From Oscillospiraceae bacterium (GTDB taxonomy: Bacteria > Bacillota > Clostridia > Oscillospirales > CAG-382): 64,000 nt of DNA. Location: NCBI GenBank assembly GCA_015064625.1, contig SVRW01000006.1, forward strand, positions 16,692-80,691, in the 5' to 3' direction. The translations under genes and the position numbers were made by a program. The notes beneath the pieces are model-generated. The model ran no database searches. It was given only the letters and a program-made list of their open reading frames with translations, and was not told where the DNA came from. Shown piece after piece: positions 34,816-44,029 of the stretch (within the stretch, counting starts at the first letter, position 1; each line of letters starts with the position of its first letter).

Positions 34816-35580
34816 CTATTTTTTTGCAACAAAGTAAAATCTATGAGCTTTTCCTTCGATATATCCGTTTTTATCAATGATATTTTTCGCTTTTATCAGA
34901 TTTTCCGAATATTTTTCCACGGAAAAGTCGGGAAATTCCCATTCTATGATTTTTGCAAACCAGGTGAGTGCGCCTACGTCGAAAAATCTTATAGGAAAAA
35001 AAGCTTCACCTTCTTTGAGAATTACAAATCCTGCTTTTTCAAAATTATCCTTCTGGATTTTCAAAGTTTGTTCAGGGTAGGGAATGGCAGTATCGGGCAT
35101 GAGCAGTTCCACAAATTCTCTGTCGTTGTATGCTCCCACCTGCTGAGTTATGAAAATACCACCCTTTTTCAGTACTCGGAAAAATTCAGATGCATTAAGG
35201 TCGCCATGGCGGTTCAGAACAATGTCGAAGCTTTCATCTTCAAATGGAAGTGAATGTACGGATGCATTTTTAACGGTAATTCCTAAAGGGGAAAGCCTTT
35301 CTTTGCAGAATTCAAAATTTGGTGCATAGTTTTCCGTTACGAATATATTTTCGTAAGGGTGATTCAACGAACAAACGAATTCTCCACCACCTGTATCTAT
35401 ATCGAGAAGCTTCATTTCGGGATTTATAAAGTTTAAAACAGTCTTTTTATAATCCCAAGGGAGAACTTCTTCATCTTCCCAGCGTCCGTCAAGATGGGAA
35501 AAGTCCCAGCCTTTTATTTTTGCAATTTTTTCTTCCTCGAATAAGGAATTTAAAAAATCCTTTTCTGACTCTCTAATCAT
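34816..35580 (-). CDS. Class I SAM-dependent methyltransferase
   Basis: The 254-residue cytosolic protein has motif I MKLLDIDTGGGEF, the acidic post-I segment and the FDIVLNRHGDLNASEFFRVLKKGGIFITQQVG stretch typical of the Methyltransf_11 fold. The substrate is unknown. AAGGA precedes the ATG, which lies three bases after the stop of the fusion gene upstream, so it is the last gene of the minus-strand operon holA / RNase M5-like-MtaB / methyltransferase. Confidence 0.8.
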   Translation of the reverse strand: MIRESEKDFLNSLFEEEKIAKIKGWDFSHLDGRWEDEEVLPWDYKKTVLNFINPEMKLLDIDTGGGEFVCSLNHPYENIFVTENYAPNFEFCKERLSPLGITVKNASVHSLPFEDESFDIVLNRHGDLNASEFFRVLKKGGIFITQQVGAYNDREFVELLMPDTAIPYPEQTLKIQKDNFEKAGFVILKEGEAFFPIRFFDVGALTWFAKIIEWEFPDFSVEKYSENLIKAKNIIDKNGYIEGKAHRFYFVAKK

Positions 35581-35583
35581 TTT

Positions 35584-37464
35584 TCATCCTTTTTTGCAAA
35601 TTATACATCCATTTTCTACAGAAACAGGAGTAACCGTAACTATATCCCCTTCGGCGTATTCAAAGCCTTTTTTACATCCTTCGGATATTATGAGTGCTTC
35701 CGCAAAATCTTTTGTATGTCCTTTGAAATATTCTCCGTCAAAGCTTTCAACAAGGATTTCCGTAGGTATACCCAGCCTTTTAGAAAGAATATTCTCTTTT
35801 ATTTCTTTTGAAACCTCTATAAGACGGAGGTTTCTTTCTTTTGCTTCGTCCTTTGGAATTTTACCATCCATACCGTATGCTTCTGTTCCCGGTCTTGGAG
35901 AGAATGAAAAAGCATGAACGTGTAAAAGATTGTATTTTTTTACAAATTCCAAGGTTTCCTCAAATTCTTCCTTTGTTTCCGTCGGAAAAGACGTTATTAT
36001 ATCCGCAGAAAGCATTATTTCGGGAATAGCTTCCCTTAACGCTTCTATTCTCTGTCTTAATTTTTCCCCGTTGTAAGGCCGTTTCATAAGACGTAATATT
36101 CTGCTGTTTGGAGATTGAACGGAAAGGTGAAGATGAGGCATAAAGCTTTCTGTCTCTTTTATGCAGGAAATAAATTCGTCTGTCAGCACGTTAGGGTCGA
36201 GAGAGCCTAAACGAATGCGCTTTATTTGTGGAATATCCCCGATTTTTCTGATAAGCTCCGTTAAAGCCTTCGTGCCGAAGGCGGAGCTTTCGATTCCCGT
36301 TAAAATGATTTCCTTGTAGCCTGCGCTTGCAAGTCTTTCCGCTTCTGATAAAACGTCAACAATATCTCTTTTTGTTGACTTTCCACGGAGCTTGTGGATG
36401 AGGCAATAAGTACAATTTCCGTTGCATCCGTCTTGAATTTTAACATACGCTCTGCAAGCGGAAATAAATGGGAAAGCCTTTGGGGGTGCGTTACAGATTG
36501 AAAGAGGAACGAATTCATTTCCCATACCTGCCAAAGCTTTTATTGCACCGACACAACGTTCTTTTTCCTTGCATCCGACCACGAAAGAAACACCCTTCAT
36601 GCTTTTTACCTTTTCAGGCTTATGCTCTGAATAGCATCCCGCAACTATGGCGTGTTTTGATGCGTTTGCACCTTTTTTTATGGCAACAAGGCTTTTTCTT
36701 TCGCTTTCAGCTGTAACCGCGCAAGTGTTTATAAATGCAAAATCAGATTGCTCTCCAAAGGGAACGATTTTGAATCCGTTTTTGAAAAGCTGTTCTGCAA
36801 TTCCTCTTGTTTCGTATTGATTAACTCTGCATCCAAGCGTGTAGAAAGAAACGGTTTTTTCTGTTTTCATATCTGATTTTTCCTTTTTACCCCAAAGCTT
36901 TTCTATGGTCTGAAGGAAACGTTCAAGCCCGCCTGATGAATTTATTGCATCCAATAAAGCCTTTGCAGTTAAATCTTCGGGTAAGTCGTAAGCCTTTGAT
37001 AATTCTTTTCGTTTTTCTGCGGAATCGCTTTTTCCCGAAAGTCCTGCATCCCAGAAATGAGAAGAAGTTACTTTTTCTACAGAATTTTCTTCTTCATATG
37101 GGGCAAGAAGCTTTCGAAGAACTTCCCCTTCCATTCCTTCAACTCCTAAAAGATTTTCTACGGATGGGGCGTTTTTCCTCTTTTCTTTTCCGCTGATTTT
37201 GGGAATATATAAATTTATAAGTCTGTCCCTTGAAACAATGCCCTTAAGGCGTGAACGAATAAAACCTCCTGCTTTGTCGCTGTCTGTGAGAATTATAAGC
37301 TTTGAGGCTTTGGCAAGAGTCTGTATATGTTTTTTCTTGTTTGGATTGTTCAGAATAGAAAACCCGCCTATTTCTATGATAGGGGAAGAAATAATATTTG
37401 AAAGCTTTATTTTATCATATTTCCCTTCAACTATTACCGTGTATTTAAGATTCAGCTTTTCCAA
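35584..37464 (-). CDS. mtaB: In-frame fusion of RNase M5-like Toprim protein and MtaB
   Basis: One uninterrupted 626-residue frame. Residues 1-198 form a DUF4093/RNase M5-like Toprim protein with the catalytic Glu in VIVEGKYDKIKL and DSD in IILTDSDKAGG; RNase M5 matures 5S rRNA. From residue 199 follows full-length MtaB, which methylthiolates t6A37 in tRNA: UPF0004 start TLGCRVNQYET, cluster motif CNGNCTYC, and a C-terminal TRAM-like region. No stop separates them. An ATG at 36870 with AAGGA upstream could also make MtaB (428 residues) alone. The TTG start at 37464 has AAAGGA upstream and lies 23 bases after holA. Confidence 0.82.
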   Translation of the reverse strand: MEKLNLKYTVIVEGKYDKIKLSNIISSPIIEIGGFSILNNPNKKKHIQTLAKASKLIILTDSDKAGGFIRSRLKGIVSRDRLINLYIPKISGKEKRKNAPSVENLLGVEGMEGEVLRKLLAPYEEENSVEKVTSSHFWDAGLSGKSDSAEKRKELSKAYDLPEDLTAKALLDAINSSGGLERFLQTIEKLWGKKEKSDMKTEKTVSFYTLGCRVNQYETRGIAEQLFKNGFKIVPFGEQSDFAFINTCAVTAESERKSLVAIKKGANASKHAIVAGCYSEHKPEKVKSMKGVSFVVGCKEKERCVGAIKALAGMGNEFVPLSICNAPPKAFPFISACRAYVKIQDGCNGNCTYCLIHKLRGKSTKRDIVDVLSEAERLASAGYKEIILTGIESSAFGTKALTELIRKIGDIPQIKRIRLGSLDPNVLTDEFISCIKETESFMPHLHLSVQSPNSRILRLMKRPYNGEKLRQRIEALREAIPEIMLSADIITSFPTETKEEFEETLEFVKKYNLLHVHAFSFSPRPGTEAYGMDGKIPKDEAKERNLRLIEVSKEIKENILSKRLGIPTEILVESFDGEYFKGHTKDFAEALIISEGCKKGFEYAEGDIVTVTPVSVENGCIICKKG

Positions 37465-37487
37465 ATCTGTTTTTCCTTTCGGATTTG

Positions 37488-38519
37488 TTATTTCAAAAGG
37501 AGCTTTTCGAGTAAAAGCTCTATGTGAGCGTATTGGTCTGCGGAAAAGCTTTTCAGCTTTTTGTCGCATTCAGAGCATTCGTGAATTGCTTTTTCCAGAT
37601 ATTGAATTGTTACGCTCGTGGCACTCCTCATGCGTTTTTCTGCTACCCATGAATTCATGGAAAAGTCCTTTGAAAGCATCGCGGAAGAAACACCCGATTT
37701 TTTTGCCTCTTTTGCAAGAAGTGTATCGTAAAAGTTTTTGGTGAGCGTTCCCATTATAACAAGAGGGTCTGCCTTTTTCAATTTGAGATTGAGGAAAATC
37801 TCCTTAACCTTTTTTGCGTTTCCTTGAGATAATGCTTCGGATAGATCGAAGGTCTGATATTCTATGTTGGAACAGCAGTACTTTTCTATTTCCACAGGTG
37901 AAACACTCTCGCATACGGCACAAAGCTTGTCTATTTCCCCTTTGAGAATATACATATCGTTTCCGCAGAAATCTATAAGATGATGGGCAGCATCGTCGGA
38001 AATTGGTATATTTTCCTTTTCAAAATGGCGTTTTATCCAATTTGTTAGCTTTGCTGTGTCAGAGGCAGGAAAATCTACGAAAAAGCAATTTTTTGACATT
38101 GAAACGGCAAGCTCATACGATATTGTCGGTTTCGCGGGAGCTTTGGAGGGAGGGATAAGCTTGGATTCAAATTCATCCTTTCTGTAAACGAACAGAACCG
38201 TAACGTCGTCGAAGCTGTCAGAAATGAGATTTTTAAAAGCTTCTTGTTCTTTTTCGCTCCATTTAAGAATCTTCGGGTCGGAAACATCAAGCATTTTTCT
38301 TTCGTTCATAAAGGAATAAGTTCCAAGGAAGCCTTCTATATCGTAAAAAGAAAAGCTATCACCTTCAAAGCGGGAATAGTTGAAATCATCTCCTGCTACA
38401 CCCTTTCTTAAAATGGAAGCATAGTAATCCTTCAAGTATTCATTGTCTCCGTAAAAAACAAAAAAACCGCATTTATTCTCTTTGATTCTTACTTTAAGAT
38501 CTGCTTCGGTCATCTGCAT
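37488..38519 (-). CDS. holA: DNA polymerase III delta subunit
   Basis: The clamp-loader delta subunit opens the sliding clamp on DNA. The 343-residue length and layout match HolA: an N-terminal AAA-like domain lacking a functional Walker A (start region CGFFVFYGDNEYLKDYY), LIDFCGNDMYILKGEIDKLC, and a C-terminal helical domain (ALSQGNAKKVKEIFLNL...PLVIMGTLTKNF). AAGGGTGG precedes the ATG. It heads a minus-strand operon with the Toprim/MtaB fusion. Confidence 0.9.
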   Translation of the reverse strand: MQMTEADLKVRIKENKCGFFVFYGDNEYLKDYYASILRKGVAGDDFNYSRFEGDSFSFYDIEGFLGTYSFMNERKMLDVSDPKILKWSEKEQEAFKNLISDSFDDVTVLFVYRKDEFESKLIPPSKAPAKPTISYELAVSMSKNCFFVDFPASDTAKLTNWIKRHFEKENIPISDDAAHHLIDFCGNDMYILKGEIDKLCAVCESVSPVEIEKYCCSNIEYQTFDLSEALSQGNAKKVKEIFLNLKLKKADPLVIMGTLTKNFYDTLLAKEAKKSGVSSAMLSKDFSMNSWVAEKRMRSATSVTIQYLEKAIHECSECDKKLKSFSADQYAHIELLLEKLLLK

Positions 38520-38605
38520 TATACCACCCTTAAAATGTTATATATAGAATATCATTTTCCATTTTGGTTGTCAAGAGAAACCGCAAAATAAAACCTGTTA
38601 ATATA

Positions 38606-38634
38606 TTGACTTTTTGGCGTGTATGAAGTATAAT
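38606..38634 (+). promoter_or_regulatory. Sigma-A promoter of the dipeptide epimerase gene
   Basis: TTGACT at 38606-38611 and TATAAT at 38629-38634 with a 17-bp spacer, 41 bp before the start codon. Confidence 0.75.
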
Positions 38635-38674
38635 GAAAATGTAAATATAAATTTTCACCGTTCGGAGAATTACT

Positions 38675-39712
38675 ATGAAAATTACAGACGTTAAAATTTA
38701 TCCCGAGGATATGCCCTTGAAAGTGCCTTTTGTAACGGCAAAAAGAAGACTTGACGTAATTCGTGATTACGTTCTTGAAATTCATACGGACGAAGGTCTT
38801 GTTGGGTATGGTGCTTGTGCGCCGACTCCTGTTATTACTGGGGATACTGTGGGTTCGATAATTTACGCTGTGGAGGAATATATAAAGCCTCGTCTTGTGG
38901 GTCTTGAGCTTGATTTGTCCCTTTTGCCTTTTGTAAGGGATTGTATGGAGCATAACAGCTCTCCCAAAGCGGCAGTTGATATAGCTCTTTACGATTTGCT
39001 TTCTAAAAAAGAGGGCAAAACTATATATGAATATATGGGCGGTAAGGGTGATTTTTGTCTGAAAACCGATATTACCGTAAGCCTTGGCGCTCCCGACGTT
39101 ATGATAAGAGATACAAAGGCTGCTCTTGAAGACGGATTCGACGTTTTGAAGGTTAAGCTCGGAACGAAACCCGAAGAAGATATTGAAAGAATTAAAGCAA
39201 TCGCAACTGTAATTCCTAAAAACGTTCCCGTCAGACTTGATGCAAATCAGGCTTGGGAAGCAAAGGATGCTGTAAAGATTTGCGAAGCCGCTCTTGAAAC
39301 GGGAATGAATATAGAGCTTGTTGAACAGCCTGTTCATTACCGTGATATTGACGGGCTTGAATACGTAACGAAAAATACAGCCGTTCCAGTTCTTGCGGAT
39401 GAAAGTGCATTTTCTTATTATGACGTTAAGGAAATCCTTAAACGCGGAGCGGCGAATATGATAAATATAAAGCTTATGAAATGCGGAGGACTCTTTGAGG
39501 CAGAACGTATTCACGCTCTTTCTTCAGAATATGGCGCAGAATGTATGCTGGGCTGTATGATGGAAGGACCTTGGAGCGTTGCCGCGGCGGCTCAGTTTGC
39601 CGCCGCCAAGGGTATAACAAAGGTTGACCTTGATGCCCCTATTCTTGTTAAAGACCTTATAAACAACACGCCCGTTGATTTTATAAACAACGAAATAAAA
39701 CTTAAAAAATAG
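38675..39712 (+). CDS. Dipeptide epimerase (enolase superfamily, L-Ala-D/L-Glu type)
   Basis: The 345-residue enolase-superfamily enzyme likely converts L-Ala-D-Glu from murein into L-Ala-L-Glu. It has the KxK acid/base motif in VLKVKLG, metal ligands in RLDANQAW, ELVEQPV and LADESAFS, and the second Lys in INIKLMKCGG, as in the YkfB/AEE group. The exact dipeptide specificity is an inference. The nearby NlpC/P60 peptidase, the Bacillus YkfC counterpart, supports murein peptide recycling. It is convergent with the deacetylase gene, whose stop abuts it. Confidence 0.85.
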   Translation: MKITDVKIYPEDMPLKVPFVTAKRRLDVIRDYVLEIHTDEGLVGYGACAPTPVITGDTVGSIIYAVEEYIKPRLVGLELDLSLLPFVRDCMEHNSSPKAAVDIALYDLLSKKEGKTIYEYMGGKGDFCLKTDITVSLGAPDVMIRDTKAALEDGFDVLKVKLGTKPEEDIERIKAIATVIPKNVPVRLDANQAWEAKDAVKICEAALETGMNIELVEQPVHYRDIDGLEYVTKNTAVPVLADESAFSYYDVKEILKRGAANMINIKLMKCGGLFEAERIHALSSEYGAECMLGCMMEGPWSVAAAAQFAAAKGITKVDLDAPILVKDLINNTPVDFINNEIKLKK

Positions 39713-40486
39713 TTATCGGCTTTCTTTATATTTTGAAAGTTGGTGGAGGCTTCCGAAGGTGTAACCCTTGCTTTTCAACTCTTTTATAACGTCTTTCAAA
39801 ATATCAGCGTTTGTCTTTGAATTGGGATGGAGGAGCAAAACTTCCCCGTTGTGAATATTGGAAAGTATCTTTTCTTTAGCCCATGAGGGATTTTTTTGAG
39901 CGTTGTTGTCCCAATCCGCATAGGCAAATGACCAGAAAACGCATTTATATCCCAGCTTTTCACAGAATTCAAGGGTGTTTTCCGAAAACGAGCCTTCGGG
40001 CGGTCTGAAAAATTTTTCCATCTTATGACCCGTGTATTTTTCAAACTCTGATTCTACAAAACTAACTTCCTTTTCGAATTCGGAAAAAGAGAGCTTTGAA
40101 ACGTTTTTATGAGTTGTTGTATGATTGCAGATAAGATGTCCGTCATCAATCATTTGCTTTGCTACGTTCGGGGTGTATTTATAAATTGCGGGCAGAATAA
40201 AAAAAGCCGCTTTTACGTCCTCTTCCTTTAAAATTGAAAGTATCTTTTCAACGTTTTCCGTTGAATATCCTGCGTCAAAAGTGAGGTATATAACTTTTTC
40301 GTCAGGGCTTCCTATAGATAATAATGCAGGATGATTTGTTATTGGATTTCCACTGAAAAGGATGGGTTGTTCTCCTTCTTTTCCTGATTTGAAATGCCAG
40401 TTATAAGAACCTTCTGCTTTTGCGTTTATGCAAGAAACAATGCAGAGAAAAAATGCCAAAGCAGATATATAGAATTTTTTAATCAT
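39713..40486 (-). CDS. Polysaccharide deacetylase (PdaA-like)
   Basis: A secreted NodB-type deacetylase of 257 residues with an N-terminal signal peptide (about 1-24). It shows motif 1 YLTFDAGYST (catalytic base Asp), motif 2 ICNHTTTHKN (metal His), motif 3 RPPEGSFSENTL and C-terminal VLLLHPNS. The initial segment GSYNWHFKSGKEGEQP matches the PdaA branch that makes muramic delta-lactam in spore cortex, which would fit the spo0A-bearing organism, but specificity is inferred. It is divergent from the NlpC/P60 gene. Confidence 0.85.
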   Translation of the reverse strand: MIKKFYISALAFFLCIVSCINAKAEGSYNWHFKSGKEGEQPILFSGNPITNHPALLSIGSPDEKVIYLTFDAGYSTENVEKILSILKEEDVKAAFFILPAIYKYTPNVAKQMIDDGHLICNHTTTHKNVSKLSFSEFEKEVSFVESEFEKYTGHKMEKFFRPPEGSFSENTLEFCEKLGYKCVFWSFAYADWDNNAQKNPSWAKEKILSNIHNGEVLLLHPNSKTNADILKDVIKELKSKGYTFGSLHQLSKYKESR

Positions 40487-40562
40487 TGTTTTTTCCTTTC
40501 TTGCAGTTTTTTATAGTTTTATCAGTTTATGCAAATAATATAGAATGAAAAAAGAGGTATTT

Positions 40563-41354
40563 ATGGTATTTATAAAAGGACAAGTTTCCCTTTTCGACAA
40601 GCCAGAGCTTTCTTCGCAGCATATCGACGAAGCTTTATACGGCATGAAATGCGAGCTTCTTGAAAGGGCAAACGGTTTTTTAAAAATAAAAACAGAATAC
40701 GGCTATGAGGGATACGTTTTGGAAGATTCCGTTATAGATGCGGATTATGAGCCTGACGGAATAGTTATTGCTCCTGCGGCTGATATCTACGTTGCACCTA
40801 AGCTTTACCATGGACCTACGGCTTCTCTTCCAAGAGGAGCAAGGGTTAAACTTGGAGAGACGGCGGAGGATAACCGTTTCAGAGAGATAATTACTCCAAA
40901 TGGGGAAAAAATGTACGTTTTCCATCGTCTCGTTGCTCCCTTTAAGCTGAAAACCGACGAGGACAGAAAAAACGAAAACGAAGAAATGCTTCGTGATCTT
41001 ATCGTTAAAACTGCGAAAAAATACGAGGGAACTTGTTACCGTTGGGGCGGAAAGACCGTTTCGGGAATTGATTGCTCTGGACTGGCTTTTATGTCCTATT
41101 ATCTTAACGGATACTATATTTTCAGAGATGCAAAGCCCGATTTCCAGACCAGATTCCGCAAAATTGGATGGAACGAGGTTAAAAAGGGAGATTTGCTTTA
41201 TTATCCAGGACACGTTGCTATATATATGGGTAACGGAGAAATAATTCATTCTTCAAGCTCATACGGTTGCGTAACAATAAACGATCTTGACCCGCTTTCT
41301 TTAAAATGCAGAGAAAGTCTTAAAGATATTATTTGTGCTTGTACATTTTTTTAA
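40563..41354 (+). CDS. SH3-domain NlpC/P60 peptidase (YkfC-like)
   Basis: The 263-residue product has two SH3-like domains (about 5-60 and 70-125) and a C-terminal NlpC/P60 cysteine peptidase: catalytic Cys in YRWGGKTVSGIDCSGLAF, His in GHVAIYMG and the third polar His in EIIHSSS. No signal peptide is evident, as in cytosolic YkfC that cuts gamma-D-Glu-diaminoacid bonds of recycled murein peptides. I chose the ATG at 40563 (AAAGAGGT upstream) over one six codons earlier. It lies near the dipeptide epimerase gene. Confidence 0.82.
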   Translation: MVFIKGQVSLFDKPELSSQHIDEALYGMKCELLERANGFLKIKTEYGYEGYVLEDSVIDADYEPDGIVIAPAADIYVAPKLYHGPTASLPRGARVKLGETAEDNRFREIITPNGEKMYVFHRLVAPFKLKTDEDRKNENEEMLRDLIVKTAKKYEGTCYRWGGKTVSGIDCSGLAFMSYYLNGYYIFRDAKPDFQTRFRKIGWNEVKKGDLLYYPGHVAIYMGNGEIIHSSSSYGCVTINDLDPLSLKCRESLKDIICACTFF

Positions 41355-41379
41355 TAAATAATTTTCGAGAGAAACCAGA

Positions 41380-42762
41380 ATGAACAATATTTTTGTTGAA
41401 GCAGAGCAGATAAAAGCTCAGCTTGAAATTGCAGATAAACTTAATAATAAAACCGATAAAAAGGTATGTATTCTCACCTTTGGCTGTCAGCAGAACGAGG
41501 CAGACAGTGAAATACTTTCAGGAATTTGCGAAAAAGCCGGATACGGTGAGACAGACGACCCGAAGGAAGCGGACCTTATTCTCATAAACACTTGCGCCAT
41601 AAGGGAGCATGCGGAGTTGAAGGCTCTTTCAAGAACGGGTCAATTCAAAAAGCTGAAGGAGCAGAACAAAGAGCTTCTTATTGGCGTTTGCGGTTGTATG
41701 GCGGAACAGAAGGAGCGTAGAGAGGCTCTTATGAAAAGCTATCCGTACGTAGATTTCGTTTTCGGGACGGACAAGCTTTATATGCTTCCTCAGATTATAA
41801 GAAATGCAAAAACCGCAAAAAAACGCTCGGTTTATATAAGCGATTTGCCACATAACGAATTTGGTGTTATAGCAGAGGGCTTACCCTTGCGTAGAAACAG
41901 TAGCCACAAGGCGAAGGTTTCCATTATGTATGGATGTGATAATTTCTGTACTTACTGTGTTGTTCCATACGTCAGAGGCAGAGAACGAAGCAGAGAAAGC
42001 GGAAAAATTCTTGCTGAAGTTGAAAATCTCGTAATGCGAGGCTATGGAGATATAATGCTTCTCGGTCAAAACGTAAACTCATATAAAGGCGATATCTCGT
42101 TCCCAAAGCTTCTTGAACGTGCGGGGAGCTTTAACGGAGAATATTTCCTTAGATTTATGACTTCGCATCCAAAGGATGCATCCCGTGAGCTTTTCGAAGT
42201 GATAAGGGACGTTCCCAACGTGGCAAAGCAGTTTCATCTTCCCGTTCAATCGGGAAATAACAGAGTCCTTTCCGCAATGAACCGTCGATATTCAAGGGAA
42301 AAATATCTGGAAAAAGCACTTGAAATAAAATCCCTTGTTCCTGGAATAACTATGACAACGGACATTATTTGCGGATTCCCTACAGAGACGGAAAAGGAAT
42401 TTCTTGAAACAGTTGATATCATAAAGCAGGTTGAATTCGATATGATATTCACATTTTTGTATTCTCCCCGCCCTGGAACGCCTGCGGCAAAAATGGAGGA
42501 TCAGATTCCTCACGAAGAAAAGGTCAGACGCTTTGAGCTTCTTTCCTCTGTTCAAAACGATATTGCAGACAAATTGAACGATAAATACGTTGGAAAAACA
42601 GTCAGAGTTCTTTGCGATTCCAACGAAAACGGAATGTGTTCGGGAAGAACATCGGGAAACAAAATAGTGAACTTTGAAGGAAACGCTATGGTTGGAACGT
42701 TTGCAGACGTTGAAATAACCTCTGCGGCGGCATATATTCTGAAAGGCAGGGAGAGGGGCTAA
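41380..42762 (+). CDS. miaB: tRNA-2-methylthio-N6-dimethylallyladenosine synthase
   Basis: A radical SAM methylthiotransferase acting on i6A37 of tRNA. The 460-residue protein has the N-terminal UPF0004 domain with cluster Cys in TFGCQQNEAD, NTCAIRE and CGCMAEQ, the radical SAM motif CDNFCTYC, and a C-terminal TRAM domain. An N-terminal helical extension of about 35 residues is typical of Clostridial MiaB. It lies 26 bases after the NlpC/P60 gene and three before the next gene. With MtaB at 35584 the window encodes both tRNA A37 methylthiotransferases. Confidence 0.93.
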   Translation: MNNIFVEAEQIKAQLEIADKLNNKTDKKVCILTFGCQQNEADSEILSGICEKAGYGETDDPKEADLILINTCAIREHAELKALSRTGQFKKLKEQNKELLIGVCGCMAEQKERREALMKSYPYVDFVFGTDKLYMLPQIIRNAKTAKKRSVYISDLPHNEFGVIAEGLPLRRNSSHKAKVSIMYGCDNFCTYCVVPYVRGRERSRESGKILAEVENLVMRGYGDIMLLGQNVNSYKGDISFPKLLERAGSFNGEYFLRFMTSHPKDASRELFEVIRDVPNVAKQFHLPVQSGNNRVLSAMNRRYSREKYLEKALEIKSLVPGITMTTDIICGFPTETEKEFLETVDIIKQVEFDMIFTFLYSPRPGTPAAKMEDQIPHEEKVRRFELLSSVQNDIADKLNDKYVGKTVRVLCDSNENGMCSGRTSGNKIVNFEGNAMVGTFADVEITSAAAYILKGRERG

Positions 42763-42764
42763 TA

Positions 42765-43517
42765 ATGGAAAAGAAGAAAAATACGTCTAAAACTCCCAAA
42801 ACGTATAAATATTATTATTCAAAAGCATCCATAATACGCTCTGCTTTGCTAGCCATTCTGTGCTTTACTTTGTTTGTGGGCTTTTTTGCTTGTTTTATGA
42901 TTTATGGCGGGAAGGACAGAAACCCTTCCGCATCATATAAAATTATTCAGAAAACAGAAAAAAACGTTCTTTCGCAAATAGACGGAGTTGCCGCTGACGG
43001 AAAGGGCAGAGTATACGTGTTTTACAGCCGTACCTTTGATATAAACGTTTATGATGAAAAAGGCAATTTTAAAGAAAGATATCAGATTCCCTCGGGGGAA
43101 ACTGAAACGCTTGCGCCATCGTATGACGGTGGTATTGCCTGTATGGACGGAAAGCTTTATGCTTTCAATGACGTAGGCGAGGTTTTCGTTTTTGAAGACG
43201 GTAAAGGCGTAAAAAGGTTTACCCGAGCAACGGATAAGGAAACTGCCGAAAAGGTTTATAAAGAATACGATTCTAAAAAAGATAAAGTAATGACCGCAGA
43301 CGGTAAAATCTTCAAAAATAACTTTGTTGCCATATCCGACGGTGAGGGAAACGTTATTGTTGACAAATTTTGGATAGGCTTACTTTTCAGTCCTTTTTCA
43401 ATGATAATGGCAATAATAATGACAGTTTTAACTTATCTTTGTATCAGAAGATATAACAAAAAAGTAAGAAACCAAAAAATAAAAACTCTTTTTCAAAAAA
43501 ATATTATTATAAAATAG
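42765..43517 (+). CDS. Two-pass membrane protein with propeller-like domain, unknown
   Basis: The 250-residue product has a basic N-terminus, one transmembrane helix (about 24-46) and an extracytoplasmic region with repeated short beta motifs (VAADGKGRVYVFYSR, GIACMDGKLYAFND, EVFVFEDGKG) resembling a few blades of a beta-propeller. A second helix (about 205-225) is followed by a basic tail. No family is recognised. It is two bases after miaB and 11 before the YlbF-like gene, in the same transcript. Confidence 0.7.
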   Translation: MEKKKNTSKTPKTYKYYYSKASIIRSALLAILCFTLFVGFFACFMIYGGKDRNPSASYKIIQKTEKNVLSQIDGVAADGKGRVYVFYSRTFDINVYDEKGNFKERYQIPSGETETLAPSYDGGIACMDGKLYAFNDVGEVFVFEDGKGVKRFTRATDKETAEKVYKEYDSKKDKVMTADGKIFKNNFVAISDGEGNVIVDKFWIGLLFSPFSMIMAIIMTVLTYLCIRRYNKKVRNQKIKTLFQKNIIIK

Positions 43518-43528
43518 GAGATACAGAA

Positions 43529-43915
43529 ATGACAGATAAGCTTTTGACCCTTTTGGGTGATTTCGCAAACGAATTGAGAGAAGACCCCGCAGTAAAAAGA
43601 TACAACGAAGCAAAAGAAAAATATATAAGCGACGAAGAAGCTCACGCTCTTATCAGAGAATATAACGTTCAGCATATTCTTAAGCAGGAAGAAGAAAAGA
43701 AGGAAGATCCTGACAAAAAAGTTCTTGAAGATCTTGAAAAAAGACTTGACGAGCTTATGGTTCAGATTCAGAACGTTGCTTCTATGAAGGAAATGAAGGA
43801 AGCGGAGGTTGAGCTTGATTCAATGCTTTCCACAATAAATGAGGTTATAACAGCAGCTATTTCTCCTGCAAACGGTTGTTCAGGAAGCTGTTCTACTTGT
43901 GGAGGTTGTTCATAA
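43529..43915 (+). CDS. YlbF/YmcA-family protein with Cys-rich tail
   Basis: The 128-residue helical protein matches the YlbF/YmcA (Com_YlbF) family, whose Bacillus members form the Y-complex that affects mRNA processing by RNase Y, competence and sporulation. The C-terminus carries CSGSCSTCGGCS, five Cys, which could hold the [4Fe-4S] clusters described for that complex. AGGAGAT precedes the ATG. Functional transfer from Bacillus is inference. Confidence 0.75.
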   Translation: MTDKLLTLLGDFANELREDPAVKRYNEAKEKYISDEEAHALIREYNVQHILKQEEEKKEDPDKKVLEDLEKRLDELMVQIQNVASMKEMKEAEVELDSMLSTINEVITAAISPANGCSGSCSTCGGCS

Positions 43916-44029
43916 GATAAAAGCATACAGTTGCTTTTTACGATGACAATGATCGAATCCTTCAGAGACAGTTTCAGAGGCTTGTATAGCTATGACTTTT
44001 GAATTTCTAAAAGCGAGGGTTACAAATTT

